A stretch of 64,000 nucleotides of DNA from Hoeflea sp. IMCC20628 (GTDB lineage: Bacteria > Pseudomonadota > Alphaproteobacteria > Rhizobiales > Rhizobiaceae): contig NZ_CP011479.1 in assembly GCF_001011155.1 (NCBI RefSeq), forward strand, positions 4,165,662-4,229,661, read 5' to 3'. Within the stretch, counting starts at the first letter, position 1, and each line of letters starts with the position of its first letter. The notes under the pieces were generated by a model, which did no database searches, was not told the DNA's origin, and worked only from the letters and a program-made list of their open reading frames with translations. Shown piece by piece: positions 55,658 to 64,000 of this stretch. The position numbers were made by a program, and so were the translations under genes.

Positions 55658-56413
55658 CTACTGCCGATAGCTCAACAAGCGTCTTTCGGCGAATTGCAGC
55701 ACTGAATTGCTAATCATACCAATTACGGCCAGCAGACAGAGCCCGGCGAACAACCCCGCCATGTCGAAGGTGCGCGAGGCGAGAACGACCAGGCTGCCAA
55801 GCCCGACCTGGCCCGTAAGCATGTTGGTAATCACAACCAGAACCAGCGAAATTACCATCGACAGGCGCATGCCAGCGATGATGTCCGGCGTGGCATTCGG
55901 GAGGGCGATCTTCCAGACGAAAGCCAGAGGCGACATTTCCAGCGCAGCGCCGACCTCTTTGAGGCGGGGTTCGATCGCCGAAAATCCATGCACGGTCGCC
56001 AGCAATGCCGGCCAGATCGCGCCGAAAATCACAACGATCAAAGACATCTCCCGGCTCAGGCCAAAGATAGCGACAGCTACCGGAATAATCGCTGCTGGCG
56101 GCATCGGGCGAAAGATTTCAAGCACTGGACCAAGCGACAGCCGGGCCAGTGGCCAGACGCCGATAATGCTGCCCAACACCACGCCTAGCAAGCTGCACAG
56201 GAACCAACCAACCAACATAGCGACGACAGTGTGGGTGGTCTGCTCCAGCAATGTCCCGCTGACGAATCCGGTGGACAGCGATTGCCAGACCGAAACCGGG
56301 CTTGGCAGGAACACTCTCGGTACCAGTTGCGCAGCGGTTACGCCGTACCAGATAACGATCAACGATCCAATAGAAATTGTGTTGATAGCAAGACCCTTGA
56401 TGACGTCTCTCAT
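55658..56413 (-). CDS. ABC transporter permease (NitT/TauT type)
   Basis: A 251-residue permease with about six helices and the EAA-type loop EVGAALEMSPLAFVWKIALP. SsuC/TauC-like family for nitrate, sulfonate, taurine or similar small molecules. Last gene of a four-gene operon, seven bases after another permease. The pair may form a heterodimer, as the family usually has one permease gene. Confidence 0.85.
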   Translation of the reverse strand: MRDVIKGLAINTISIGSLIVIWYGVTAAQLVPRVFLPSPVSVWQSLSTGFVSGTLLEQTTHTVVAMLVGWFLCSLLGVVLGSIIGVWPLARLSLGPVLEIFRPMPPAAIIPVAVAIFGLSREMSLIVVIFGAIWPALLATVHGFSAIEPRLKEVGAALEMSPLAFVWKIALPNATPDIIAGMRLSMVISLVLVVITNMLTGQVGLGSLVVLASRTFDMAGLFAGLCLLAVIGMISNSVLQFAERRLLSYRQ

Positions 56414-56420
56414 GTGACCC

Positions 56421-57179
56421 TCAATTCGAATTTAGGCGGAGTGTGAAAGCATATCGCTCCAACGCCATGAAGGCCCAGTTCAGGCACCAACCCATGAATG
56501 TAATTACCACCAAGTAGGCCAGCATCCGGTCCGGATGGAATCCTTCTTCGGCGATCATCATGCGATGGCCGAGTCCCCAGGGGTTGGATACCAATTCGAC
56601 CGTCACCGCGATCAACAGCGCGATAGCGGCGGCGAAACGCAGCATGACGATCAGGCGTGGCCGCACAGAGGGCAGGACGATTTTCCACACACGGGCAAAC
56701 CAGCTCAGCTCCAGCACATCGGCGACCTCAAGCAGCCGAGAATCTACGGCGCGTACCGCACTCTGGGTTAAGATGATACAGGGCCAAATCACGGCAAAGA
56801 TGATTACGTAGACTTCCATCGCCAAGCCGAGACCGAAGGTAATGGTCATTAGCGGCACCAGCGCGATTGCAGGCAGGGGCCGCAGCACCTCAACCGGCCC
56901 CCGGATTGCCAGTGCAACCGGACGTGCCAGGCCACTGACTAGGCCTATGAAGGTTCCCAGGAAGCTACCTAACGCGAGCCCCAGAAGGGTCGCAGTCAGG
57001 GTCTCTTTCGCCGCCACAAGCACCTTTCCGTTCAGGATCAGGCGCCAAAGTTCGGCGAGCACCATGCTTGGCGGCGCCAAAGTGTCTGACTCGACATGGT
57101 TCACACCCAATGCCCATTCCCAGCCACCAACCAGGACCGCAAGCACTATGAAAGGGCGATAGTTGAAGCTGTGCCTCAT
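56421..57179 (-). CDS. ABC transporter permease (NitT/TauT type)
   Basis: A 252-residue permease of the same family, loop EVADVLELSWFARVWKIVLP. Its ATG 57179 overlaps the ATPase stop. Substrate unknown. Confidence 0.85.
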   Translation of the reverse strand: MRHSFNYRPFIVLAVLVGGWEWALGVNHVESDTLAPPSMVLAELWRLILNGKVLVAAKETLTATLLGLALGSFLGTFIGLVSGLARPVALAIRGPVEVLRPLPAIALVPLMTITFGLGLAMEVYVIIFAVIWPCIILTQSAVRAVDSRLLEVADVLELSWFARVWKIVLPSVRPRLIVMLRFAAAIALLIAVTVELVSNPWGLGHRMMIAEEGFHPDRMLAYLVVITFMGWCLNWAFMALERYAFTLRLNSN

Positions 57180-57946
57180 CCCTGGTGTCCGTCGTGGGTC
57201 AGGCTGAACAATTCGCGCCGCATATGGAGGAAGATTACGTCTTCCTTGGTGGCAAGTTGATCGCGTGGGTAAGGCAATGTGACTTCGACCAACCGGCCAA
57301 GGCGCCCGGGATTGGACTGCAACGCCACGATCTGACTACCGAGATAAAGCGCCTCGTCAAGGTCATGCGTGACGAACAGTACGGTAATGGCGCTCTTTTC
57401 TTGAATCCTCAAAAGTTCGTCCTGCAGCACCGCGCGCGTCATCGCGTCGAGCGCGCCAAAGGGCTCATCCATCAGTAAAATCGAGGGCTCTTGTGCCAGA
57501 CATCGAGCGATCTGCAACCGTTGCTGCATGCCACCTGAAAGTTGCGCGGGGAATTTGTCCGCATGATTGGGAAGACCCACCAGTTCGAGCATGGCTTCGA
57601 TACGGTCGCGGCGTTCGGCGCGCGGCACCTGGGCGGCTTCCAGCGCGAGCGAGACATTTTCATACGCGGTGCGCCAAGGCAGGAGGGCACGCTGGTAGTC
57701 CTGAAACACGACGGCGACATCACGACTGGGGCGGGTGCGAACCTCGCCAGCGACTCGAATGTCACCTTTGGTGGCGCGGATAAAGCCCGCGACCAGCCGC
57801 AACAACGTGGTCTTTCCGCAACCCGAGGGGCCGATCACACAGCTTATGGTTCCAGCCTCGATGGTAAAATCGATGTTGGAGAGTATGGGTGTGTCCCCAT
57901 AGGCGAACCCGACATCATTAAAAGCAATTGACTGAGCAGTCGCCAC
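57176..57946 (-). CDS. ABC transporter ATPase (NitT/TauT type)
   Basis: A 256-residue ATPase: Walker A GPSGCGKTT, LSGGMQQRLQIARCLA, Walker B ILLMDEPFGALDAMTR and VTHDLDEALYL. SsuB/TauB-like. GTG 57946 is taken as start because GGAAGG lies just upstream and the family begins there; the frame is open to 58045 inside the binding-protein gene. Confidence 0.87.
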   Translation of the reverse strand: MATAQSIAFNDVGFAYGDTPILSNIDFTIEAGTISCVIGPSGCGKTTLLRLVAGFIRATKGDIRVAGEVRTRPSRDVAVVFQDYQRALLPWRTAYENVSLALEAAQVPRAERRDRIEAMLELVGLPNHADKFPAQLSGGMQQRLQIARCLAQEPSILLMDEPFGALDAMTRAVLQDELLRIQEKSAITVLFVTHDLDEALYLGSQIVALQSNPGRLGRLVEVTLPYPRDQLATKEDVIFLHMRRELFSLTHDGHQG

Positions 57947-57980
57947 TTCGTCTTCCTTCCATGACCGTCCACTTATTGCC

Positions 57981-58004
57981 AAGGGCCGACTAAAGTCGGC
58001 CCTT
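57981..58004 (-). terminator. Perfect hairpin after the binding-protein gene
   Basis: AAGGGCCGAC and GTCGGCCCTT form a 10-bp perfect stem with a TAAA loop, 9 bp past the binding-protein stop and before the ATPase. There is no long T run, so it may protect the mRNA and raise binding-protein levels rather than fully terminate. Confidence 0.65.
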
Positions 58005-58013
58005 GCTGTAGTG

Positions 58014-58964
58014 TTAGGGTTTTTTCCATACAACAACATCAGCATCGAGCGGTTTGGTGGCCAAACCGAGGCTGATCATGACTGTGTTGAGTTGTTCTAT
58101 GTATTTAGCTGTATCGGGGCTGCAGAAGTTCTGCTTCCCTGCCGCACTGATGAACTCTACATCCTGCTCAAGCGCTTCGGCGGTATTCGCGATCGATTTT
58201 TCGGGATTTTCGGACGCGAATTTCACACCTTCGGCCAGACCGGCAATAAAGCTCGCCGTGGCCTCTGGATGAGCATCGGCCCAGGAACGCTTGGCGAAGT
58301 AGAATGAATCCGGCACGCTAAGCTCGGTGTCGTTCAGATTTGAAAAGACTTTGCCCAGCCCTGCCTTAACGATACGAGCCATATAGGGCTCCGACGTCAC
58401 CACGGCATCGACAGTTGTGCCGCGCAGGATATCGGCCTGCTGTGGGTATTTGACCTCCACGTAAGTGACTGAGTTCGGATCCACGCCCTTTTCGCGCAGC
58501 CATTCCATGAAGGCAACGTGGGTCCCGCCATGGACTCCTGGCACCGCCACCCTTTTGCCGACGAAATCAGCCGGCGAATTGATGACCGCGCCATTGCGCG
58601 GGATCACACCCAGTACATCATTGCCCGGTCCGAAAGTGGTCTGGCAGCCTAAGGCGACGTAATCGAGACCGTTTTGTACAGCGCCGAAGAAGACGCCGGT
58701 GGCGGCGGAGCCAATTTCAGCCTGGTCCGCTTGAACTGCAGCGACCACGCCAACAGAGTTAGACTGCAGCAAGAGCGTGGTGTCGAGGCCGCCCTTGGCG
58801 AAGTATCCCTCGTAGTGTCCATTGAAGAAACCGGCCACGGCGGCGGTTGGGGTGAAGGCTACGGCGGCCTTGACGTTTTCGGCAAGCGCTGGTGCGGCAG
58901 AAAGTGCAATCACTGCCGCCCAAAGCGCACACCCGGACATTCCAGTGCGGTATTTACTCATCAT
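58014..58964 (-). CDS. ABC transporter substrate-binding protein (NMT1/SsuA-like)
   Basis: A 316-residue periplasmic protein with a signal peptide (LWAAVIALSAAPALA, cleavage after ALA). The mature part has the NMT1/SsuA fold: FFNGHYEGYFAKGGLDTTLL, GKRVAVPGVHGGTHV and VVTSEPYMARIV. It feeds the two permeases downstream. Start ATG 58964 has GGGAGGG upstream. The ligand is unknown. Confidence 0.87.
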   Translation of the reverse strand: MMSKYRTGMSGCALWAAVIALSAAPALAENVKAAVAFTPTAAVAGFFNGHYEGYFAKGGLDTTLLLQSNSVGVVAAVQADQAEIGSAATGVFFGAVQNGLDYVALGCQTTFGPGNDVLGVIPRNGAVINSPADFVGKRVAVPGVHGGTHVAFMEWLREKGVDPNSVTYVEVKYPQQADILRGTTVDAVVTSEPYMARIVKAGLGKVFSNLNDTELSVPDSFYFAKRSWADAHPEATASFIAGLAEGVKFASENPEKSIANTAEALEQDVEFISAAGKQNFCSPDTAKYIEQLNTVMISLGLATKPLDADVVVWKKP

Positions 58965-59722
58965 CTACTAACCCTCCCAGATTGCGACCGACTGTTCCGG
59001 TCAAATTTATATGCGGCAATCCGGCCGCAGGACGGCGCACCTACTGCTAGGTGAAGGCGTTTTGACGGGGCCCGTGACCCTGTGGTGCTGGTGATCGCCG
59101 CGCGCGCCGACAGAGACGATGCCGCAGATTATCGCGGTAGCAGTCTTGGGCGTCGCAAGGAAGGACGGTCACGTCGCAGCATGGGATTTGTAGACGGTCG
59201 TCGAGAATTTGAGTGGCGCGATCGGCCCGGATGCAGATGAGATAGAGTTTCAACATGTGATGATCCGTGATCCACATTAGGGAATCGAGGGCCAAATCCC
59301 TGCGCGGCTACGTGCGCCGATGAACAGCTTTTTGTGTATCTTCAGAGTGGGGTATTCTGATCGCATTGAACAGATGGATTATCTAACCAATTAAGGTATT
59401 GGTTGAGGAAGAGCGCAGCACCAGAAGCCCCGCTTTTACACTGAGATTTCATCTGAGCGTGATGCACCTCTCGTACAAAAATGATGCTTCGCTTTCTGTG
59501 AGGCGCATTGGGCTTTCTCTTTGAATACATTGGCAGGAGGACAGTAAGATACGCGCGCATCGACGAGTTGGTCTAAGCAATTCGTTTGGAACCGCCGATG
59601 CATTTTCCGGGTGTAGTGGCGATTGCAAATCAGTTGATTGTATGGACGCAGCCATCTAACGGGGGTTGCATTTTGAGACCAAGTATCGGACTGAGTTATT
59701 CTCAGAGTACCAAGCACACCTT
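58965..59722. other. Gene-poor region with a possible transposase remnant
   Basis: 758 bp without a convincing gene. On the minus strand near 59047-59120 the residues GDHQHH and GPRQNA recall the HQH...PRQNAIGRSRGG region of IS5-type transposases, so this may be a transposon scrap. The ABC operon promoter should lie near 58970-59040. Other short ORFs show nothing. Confidence 0.3.
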
Positions 59723-61132
59723 ATGAACCAGATATCCCCAGACGCACGCCGAATCGCGCTGATCGTGGCTGCTGCATTTTTTATGCAGTTGCTTGACGGC
59801 GTCATCATTGTTGTCGCCCTGCCCGAAATGGCACTGTCGCTTGGTGTAAGCACGCTCGACATGAGCGTCGGCGTCACCAGCTACATACTGGCGAGCGCCA
59901 TTTTCATCCCAGTTGCCGGATGGTTGGCGGACCGTTTTGGGCCACAGCGGATATTCCTGCTCGCCATCATATTGTTCACCCTGGCCTCTGTTGCCTGTGG
60001 TCTGGCGCAGAGCCTGCCTCAATTCATCGTCGCCCGTTCTATCCAGGGTATCGGCGGGGCTTTCATGATCCCTGTCGGCCGTCTGATTGTGTTGCGAAAT
60101 GCCGGCAAGCACGAACTGGTCGACGCCATCGCCCTCATCACTTGGCCGGCGTTGATTGCTCCGGTCATCGGCCCAGCCTTGGGCGGTGCCATAACAACGT
60201 ACATTTCTTGGCGCTGGAATTTCTTCATCAACATTCCACTTGGCATCATCGGCATTGGTCTGGTGCTGGCTTTCATCCCCAAGAGTCCTGATCGCGACCG
60301 ACGACCGCTCGACTGGCCCGGTTTCATTCTCACCAGCGTCAGTCTGGGCAGTCTGCTCTATGGCCTGGAGCTTTTTGTGCATGCGAACGGCAACTACGTT
60401 CAGCCGATTTCGCTGTGCCTGCTGGGCTTGCTGACCGGCGCCTCCGCGATCCGCCACCTTTCCCGAACAAAGGTGCCGCTGCTGGACCTGAATACCTTCC
60501 GGCGTCGCACCTTTGCCATTTCCAACCTCTTTGCCGGCGGCTATGCTCGCATATCAATCAACGCAACCCCATTTCTGCTGCCTCTACTGTTCCAGATCAG
60601 CTTTGGGCTAGATCCATTGCAGGCGGGCGGACTGACCATCGCCTATTTTGCCGGCAATTTGGCAATGAAAACGGTCACGACGCGGATCCTTCGCCGCTTC
60701 GGATTTCGCCTTGTGCTGGTAGTCAATGGCGTTCTCAGCGCAATCTTCATCGCTGCTTGCGGCGCGCTGATGCCAGACACCCCATATGGCCTGGTGCTGG
60801 GTATCCTGTTCTGCGCGGGCCTTACCCGTTCGATGCAGTTGACAGCTCTCAACACGATTGCCTTTGCCGATGTCGAACCTGCTGAGCGCAGTTCCGCTTC
60901 GACACTGTCAAGCATGTTGCAGCAGGTTTCGATGGTCCTCGGTGTGGCACTCGCCGCGCTACTACTTAATGCCTCGCAGGCTTTTGGTGCGCGCCAATCA
61001 CTGGCTCTTGTCGATTTCCAGATCGCCTTTGCCGCCATCGCCATTCTGGCGCTGATTTCCGCCGGACTGATGCTGCGTTTGCCGGCAGATGCTGGCTCGG
61101 CCGTGTCCGGGCACGGGAAAACAGCACGCTAA
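59723..61132 (+). CDS. MFS drug/metabolite exporter (DHA2, EmrB/QacA-like)
   Basis: A 469-residue transporter with about 13-14 helices. Motif A is seen as GWLADRFGPQRIFLLA, motif C-like APVIGPALGGAI, and FMQLLDGVIIVVALPEM in helix 1, all typical of 14-helix proton-driven exporters. ATG 59723 is preferred; the frame is open to TTG 59666. No TetR-like regulator is next to it. Substrate unknown. Confidence 0.85.
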   Translation: MNQISPDARRIALIVAAAFFMQLLDGVIIVVALPEMALSLGVSTLDMSVGVTSYILASAIFIPVAGWLADRFGPQRIFLLAIILFTLASVACGLAQSLPQFIVARSIQGIGGAFMIPVGRLIVLRNAGKHELVDAIALITWPALIAPVIGPALGGAITTYISWRWNFFINIPLGIIGIGLVLAFIPKSPDRDRRPLDWPGFILTSVSLGSLLYGLELFVHANGNYVQPISLCLLGLLTGASAIRHLSRTKVPLLDLNTFRRRTFAISNLFAGGYARISINATPFLLPLLFQISFGLDPLQAGGLTIAYFAGNLAMKTVTTRILRRFGFRLVLVVNGVLSAIFIAACGALMPDTPYGLVLGILFCAGLTRSMQLTALNTIAFADVEPAERSSASTLSSMLQQVSMVLGVALAALLLNASQAFGARQSLALVDFQIAFAAIAILALISAGLMLRLPADAGSAVSGHGKTAR

Positions 61133-61189
61133 GTGTCGAGGTCGCGCATTAATAAATCCCCAACATGAGCTTGCATTTGGGGATAAAGC

Positions 61190-61384
61190 TCATCCCTTGG
61201 TCATTTTGTAATGGCTTGTGGAACAGGCTTCCATGCCAACGAGGCAAGGATTAAGCCGAGCGAAGAACGGCAACACATGAGCGCGGCGCAATGGCGAGTT
61301 GAAAACGACCTCGTCACTTTCCGTTTTCCCGTGAACCTGAAAAATGGTCTTGGCCAGGTCGGCTGCGATTGTTGTAACTTGCAT
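61190..61384 (-). pseudogene. N-terminal fragment of an IS110-family transposase
   Basis: 64 residues from ATG 61384: MQVTTIAADLAKTIFQVHG, then LPFFARLNPCLVGMEACSTSHY, the first part of the DEDD domain of IS110 transposases. It stops at 61190 and the rest of the element is gone. Confidence 0.8.
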
Positions 61385-62039
61385 GGGATGGCTCCTCTCG
61401 TTTTGCAGATTTTGACAACTACAAGTATAACGCATCGTGACGTCGGTTGGAGCAGGAGCCATCCACCCCATCAACAATGCGGCAGCTGCGGTGCAGCATT
61501 TGATAAGGTGACGAAGGTCGGCAAAGGGCCGGAAGCGTCGCCGATATCGGTGCAAGTTAAGGTCCGCTTTGCGGACTGGCATTCGGCAGTCGGCCACACT
61601 CTTATCATTTGCACACTGAAAACAGCAGTCGCTTCCGAACTCCCAGTGTTCCCAATCATGATTTTTTGTGGCGTCGGTGTTCAATCTCGGAAAACCTAGC
61701 CGAAGGCGCGTAGGCGCAGCGCTGCATTAATAATGGGCAGCCAAATCGCTCTGGGCCGTACTCTCCAAGAGAGCCGCCATGTCACAACCAATTTCCGTCA
61801 ACTCGATTATTGACGACAGAGTGAGTCCATCACTGTCCGCAAAAGAACATTGGCTCGATAGAGAGATTTCCCCATTGCTTCGGAACACAAGAAAGAGCCT
61901 TTTCGGGCATTACCGAGGGAGTTATATGACGATCCATATTGCAGAAGAAAAAGATGTAAAAATATTTTCTTAGGCTAATTCAAACCTTATATTGTCGTGT
62001 TAAAAAGTACTAATTTCAACATTATTCAAAAATGTCAAT
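61385..62039. other. Intergenic region downstream of the IS110 scrap
   Basis: About 655 bp. The part next to the transposase fragment is probably the IS110 left end. One 64-codon plus-strand ORF (61779-61973) follows AGAGAG but has no known relative. The last 100 bp are strongly AT-rich and lead into the promoter of the DUF3102-like gene. Confidence 0.35.
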
Positions 62040-62090
62040 TTGCAATAAACTATATTTTGAAGTATAATGGGTATATCTACAGTATTGTAG
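62040..62090 (+). promoter_or_regulatory. Sigma70 promoter and small palindrome upstream of the DUF3102-like gene
   Basis: TTGCAA (62040-62045), a 17-bp spacer and a perfect TATAAT (62063-62068). Just downstream, at the expected start of transcription, CTACAGTATTGTAG (62077-62090) is an inverted repeat with 5-bp arms. The gene may repress itself there. Confidence 0.65.
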
Positions 62091-62114
62091 TGTCAACTGT
62101 AACCGGAGTAAAAA

Positions 62115-63275
62115 ATGACATCTTTAAACAGAAAAGTACAACGCGCAGCCACTGCTAAGCAGACGAAGAAATCACGTGCGGAAACCAACGCCGTCGCGAA
62201 AAAGAAAGTGCGCGCAGCACGGGCACCGCAGGAAAATGACGAGCCGCTTTCGCCAGAAGCCGAAGCGCGCCTGTCTGAGCTCGCAAAGCAAATCGCGACA
62301 TTGCATCGCAAGTCGACCTCACAGGTGTTTGAACTTGGTCAGTGCCTGGCTGAAGCAAAATCGGTTCAGCCTCAAAAACGCTTCGGTCGCTGGCTGAAAG
62401 AAAATAGCGGCTATAGCGTCCGTTCGGCCTGGAGTTTCATCTCCGTCCACGATCGGCTTGCTGATCACCGCGAACGACTTGAACAGCATGCCGTTGCAAC
62501 GACAGCGCTCTTCGAACTGGCGAAAGGCGAGCCAGATCAGATTGAGGACGTCATCAAGCAATTTGACGAAGGCAAGAGCCTCAAGTCTATGGAAATCAAG
62601 ACGCTCATCGGCGGCAAAAAGGACGAGACTGAAGAGAATGCCGATCCAAGGCAGATGGGCGGAAAATCCGGACTTCAAAAAATGGCTGCTACCAAACTGA
62701 AGATGAGTACGGCGGAGATGAACCGACTCATCGCTGCTGTCCTCGTCGGAGTGGAAGAAGCTATTGCGCGTCACGAGAGCGGAAAGCGAATCGTCATGGC
62801 GGCGCTGGCAGCTGATGTCGAAATCAATGCACGACATGCATCCGATCTATTCAAAGACATCGTGGCTCCTTTAGTGCCAGTTCAGCACATGCCGAAAGCG
62901 AATCTTGAACATGAAAGTATTGGCCTTGAGACAGGCTGGGGCGCAGTTCAGCACAGCCTCTATCGCCTCGGTGGTGTTGGATCATGGCCAGTCCGCGACG
63001 AGATGGAAAAATGGGTCATCGACGTCGCACACCCTGCACTTCGTTTTGCGGTGCATGGCGAACCCTATGTTGTCAGTGCAAAACCAGCTGGAGTTATTGT
63101 CGCCGAGGTCGCAAAAGCAGACAGCGACGTCACGAAAAATGATCATACTATGGTCGAGAAGGAAACCGACGTTGATGAGACAACACCAAACGTGTCTGAC
63201 GCCGAGTTGGATGCAACGCTCGACGGTCTTATGGCTGCCAGCAAAACAACCGCTGAAGCACGCATGTCACGATAA
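62115..63275 (+). CDS. DUF3102-like protein, probable DNA-binding or plasmid-type protein
   Basis: A 386-residue protein. The N-terminus is very basic (KVQRAATAKQTKKSRAE). Residues ~50-100 resemble DUF3102 (FELGQCLAEAKSVQPQKRFG, then SVRSAWSFISVHDRL). The middle is helical and the C-terminus acidic. DUF3102 proteins are common on plasmids and phages and are suspected DNA-binding proteins. ATG 62115 has CCGGAG upstream. Strong own promoter and terminator, so a separate unit. Confidence 0.7.
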   Translation: MTSLNRKVQRAATAKQTKKSRAETNAVAKKKVRAARAPQENDEPLSPEAEARLSELAKQIATLHRKSTSQVFELGQCLAEAKSVQPQKRFGRWLKENSGYSVRSAWSFISVHDRLADHRERLEQHAVATTALFELAKGEPDQIEDVIKQFDEGKSLKSMEIKTLIGGKKDETEENADPRQMGGKSGLQKMAATKLKMSTAEMNRLIAAVLVGVEEAIARHESGKRIVMAALAADVEINARHASDLFKDIVAPLVPVQHMPKANLEHESIGLETGWGAVQHSLYRLGGVGSWPVRDEMEKWVIDVAHPALRFAVHGEPYVVSAKPAGVIVAEVAKADSDVTKNDHTMVEKETDVDETTPNVSDAELDATLDGLMAASKTTAEARMSR

Positions 63276-63327
63276 CGCGGGACAGCCGTTCAGCGTTTGC
63301 GTTACTCAATGCCTGACAATAACACCT

Positions 63328-63369
63328 ACCAAAGCCCCGTTGGTCCACAGCGGGGCTTTGGTCTTTCTG
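63328..63369 (+). terminator. Intrinsic terminator between convergent genes
   Basis: ACCAAAGCCCCG and CGGGGCTTTGGT form a 12-bp perfect stem with an 11-base loop, followed by CTTTCTGT. It lies between two convergent genes and could serve both. Confidence 0.8.
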
Positions 63370-63383
63370 TTCACAGAGGCTTT

Positions 63384-64000
63384 TTATCTGTCTTTGGCCT
63401 GTCGCCGTGTTTTTGCAAGCTGATCAAAATCCAGGCCACGGAACATGGAGAAATCAATCTTTGGATTGAGCGGCATCTTGGCGAACATCTCGGCTTCGGA
63501 CTCAGTCAGCGTTTTCCAACCATATTTGTTGTGATCATCGCCGCCGAGCGCATGCCCGGCCTGCATCCGCCGTTCCCGTTCGCCGATCTCCTTGTCTTTA
63601 CGAGCTTCCGTAATGTAATCGCCGCGTAGGGATTGGAACCGTTCACCTCGCGAGTCCTTGATGCCCGCCTTGTCGTAAAGGCGTCGCATATAAGTCGACG
63701 CCGATTTTGCCGGATCAGCGAGTTTCATAAGCTGAGGAAACAGGAACTGGTCGCCTTGTCTCCGGGCCCATTCGACATAACCGATTTCGATCAGAAAATT
63801 ATGAAGTACAAAATACCGACCGCTTTCCGTCGTTTTGATCGGTCGTCGGACCCACTTCCCACCGACCATTACAATTCCCTCCACCTCTGCTACGCAGATT
63901 CCGTCGAACTTATCCGTGATGTCGTTCCCGATCAGATGAGTGAGCAAACCTAAACGACGGCTAGTCAGCAACCCCAGCAGAGGCAACATGACATCATCGA
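63384..64000 (-). CDS. Tyrosine recombinase/integrase, C-terminal part (runs off the window)
   Basis: The frame is open to the window edge; at least 205 residues are visible. LPLLGLLTSRRLGLLTHLIG carries the first catalytic Arg region, RFQSLRGDYITEARKD the second Arg, and QAGHALGGDDHNKYGW the His and Tyr nucleophile. It resembles DUF6538-type integrases. It sits at the right end of the accessory region, opposite the integrase fragment at 36261. Confidence 0.75.
   Translation of the reverse strand, partial: DDVMLPLLGLLTSRRLGLLTHLIGNDITDKFDGICVAEVEGIVMVGGKWVRRPIKTTESGRYFVLHNFLIEIGYVEWARRQGDQFLFPQLMKLADPAKSASTYMRRLYDKAGIKDSRGERFQSLRGDYITEARKDKEIGERERRMQAGHALGGDDHNKYGWKTLTESEAEMFAKMPLNPKIDFSMFRGLDFDQLAKTRRQAKDR

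Overview
The window reads as a Hyphomicrobiales/Rhizobiales-type alphaproteobacterial chromosome. The evidence is lepA, rhizobial-style ABC operons, an AlpA/recombinase island at tRNA-Leu, and high GC codon usage in the core genes. It is densely loaded with accessory DNA. The only clear housekeeping stretch is about 12.3-18.4 kb: tRNA-Leu(CAG), an EamA exporter, lepA, an O-antigen-ligase-like protein and a fused epimerase/sugar transferase.

Left part (1-12.4 kb). A truncated Calx-beta adhesin abuts a 5' scrap of hsdM. A DUF6538-like tyrosine recombinase follows. Next comes an 8.8-kb island ending at tRNA-Leu, which carries an Mrr nuclease, an MmeI-like fused nuclease-methylase, a second recombinase with a HTH/zinc-ribbon protein and AlpA, an unknown protein, and a P4-type integrase. 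A near copy of the tRNA 3' end at 3569-3583, with TACCAA-type motifs near both ends, suggests the island limits.

Middle (18.7-36.5 kb). Three copies of one IS3-family element (two full 1510-bp copies and one lacking 90 bp) mark rearrangement points. Every gene touching them is cut: a glycosyltransferase, an RTX protein, a GGDEF protein and an IS66 transposase. The inverted outer copies enclose an amino-sugar catabolic region with a CUT1-type ABC transporter, two SIS proteins, NagA, an FGGY kinase and two GntR/HutC regulators.

Right part (36.5-64 kb). A recombinase fragment precedes a tightly packed six-gene defence operon at 37.0-49.1 kb: a type III-like helicase-nuclease with an in-frame TAG, a PD-(D/E)XK protein, an unknown partner, a DNA methyltransferase, a Schlafen/AlbA-STAND NTPase and a RelE-like/UvrD helicase. 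Converging on it from 54.8 to 50.6 kb is a second operon with a possible PD-DxK protein, an unknown protein and a split AAA+/M41 (FtsH-like) protease that also has an in-frame TAG. A 21-bp-period repeat array lies downstream. Both operons have the same rare palindrome upstream (arms ATGCGGAAAT/ATTTCCGCAT around one A), suggesting one regulator controls both. This pair is the best candidate for an undescribed system. Beyond it lie a NitT/TauT-type ABC operon, an MFS exporter, an IS110 scrap, a DUF3102-like gene with a clear promoter and terminator, and another tyrosine recombinase running off the window.
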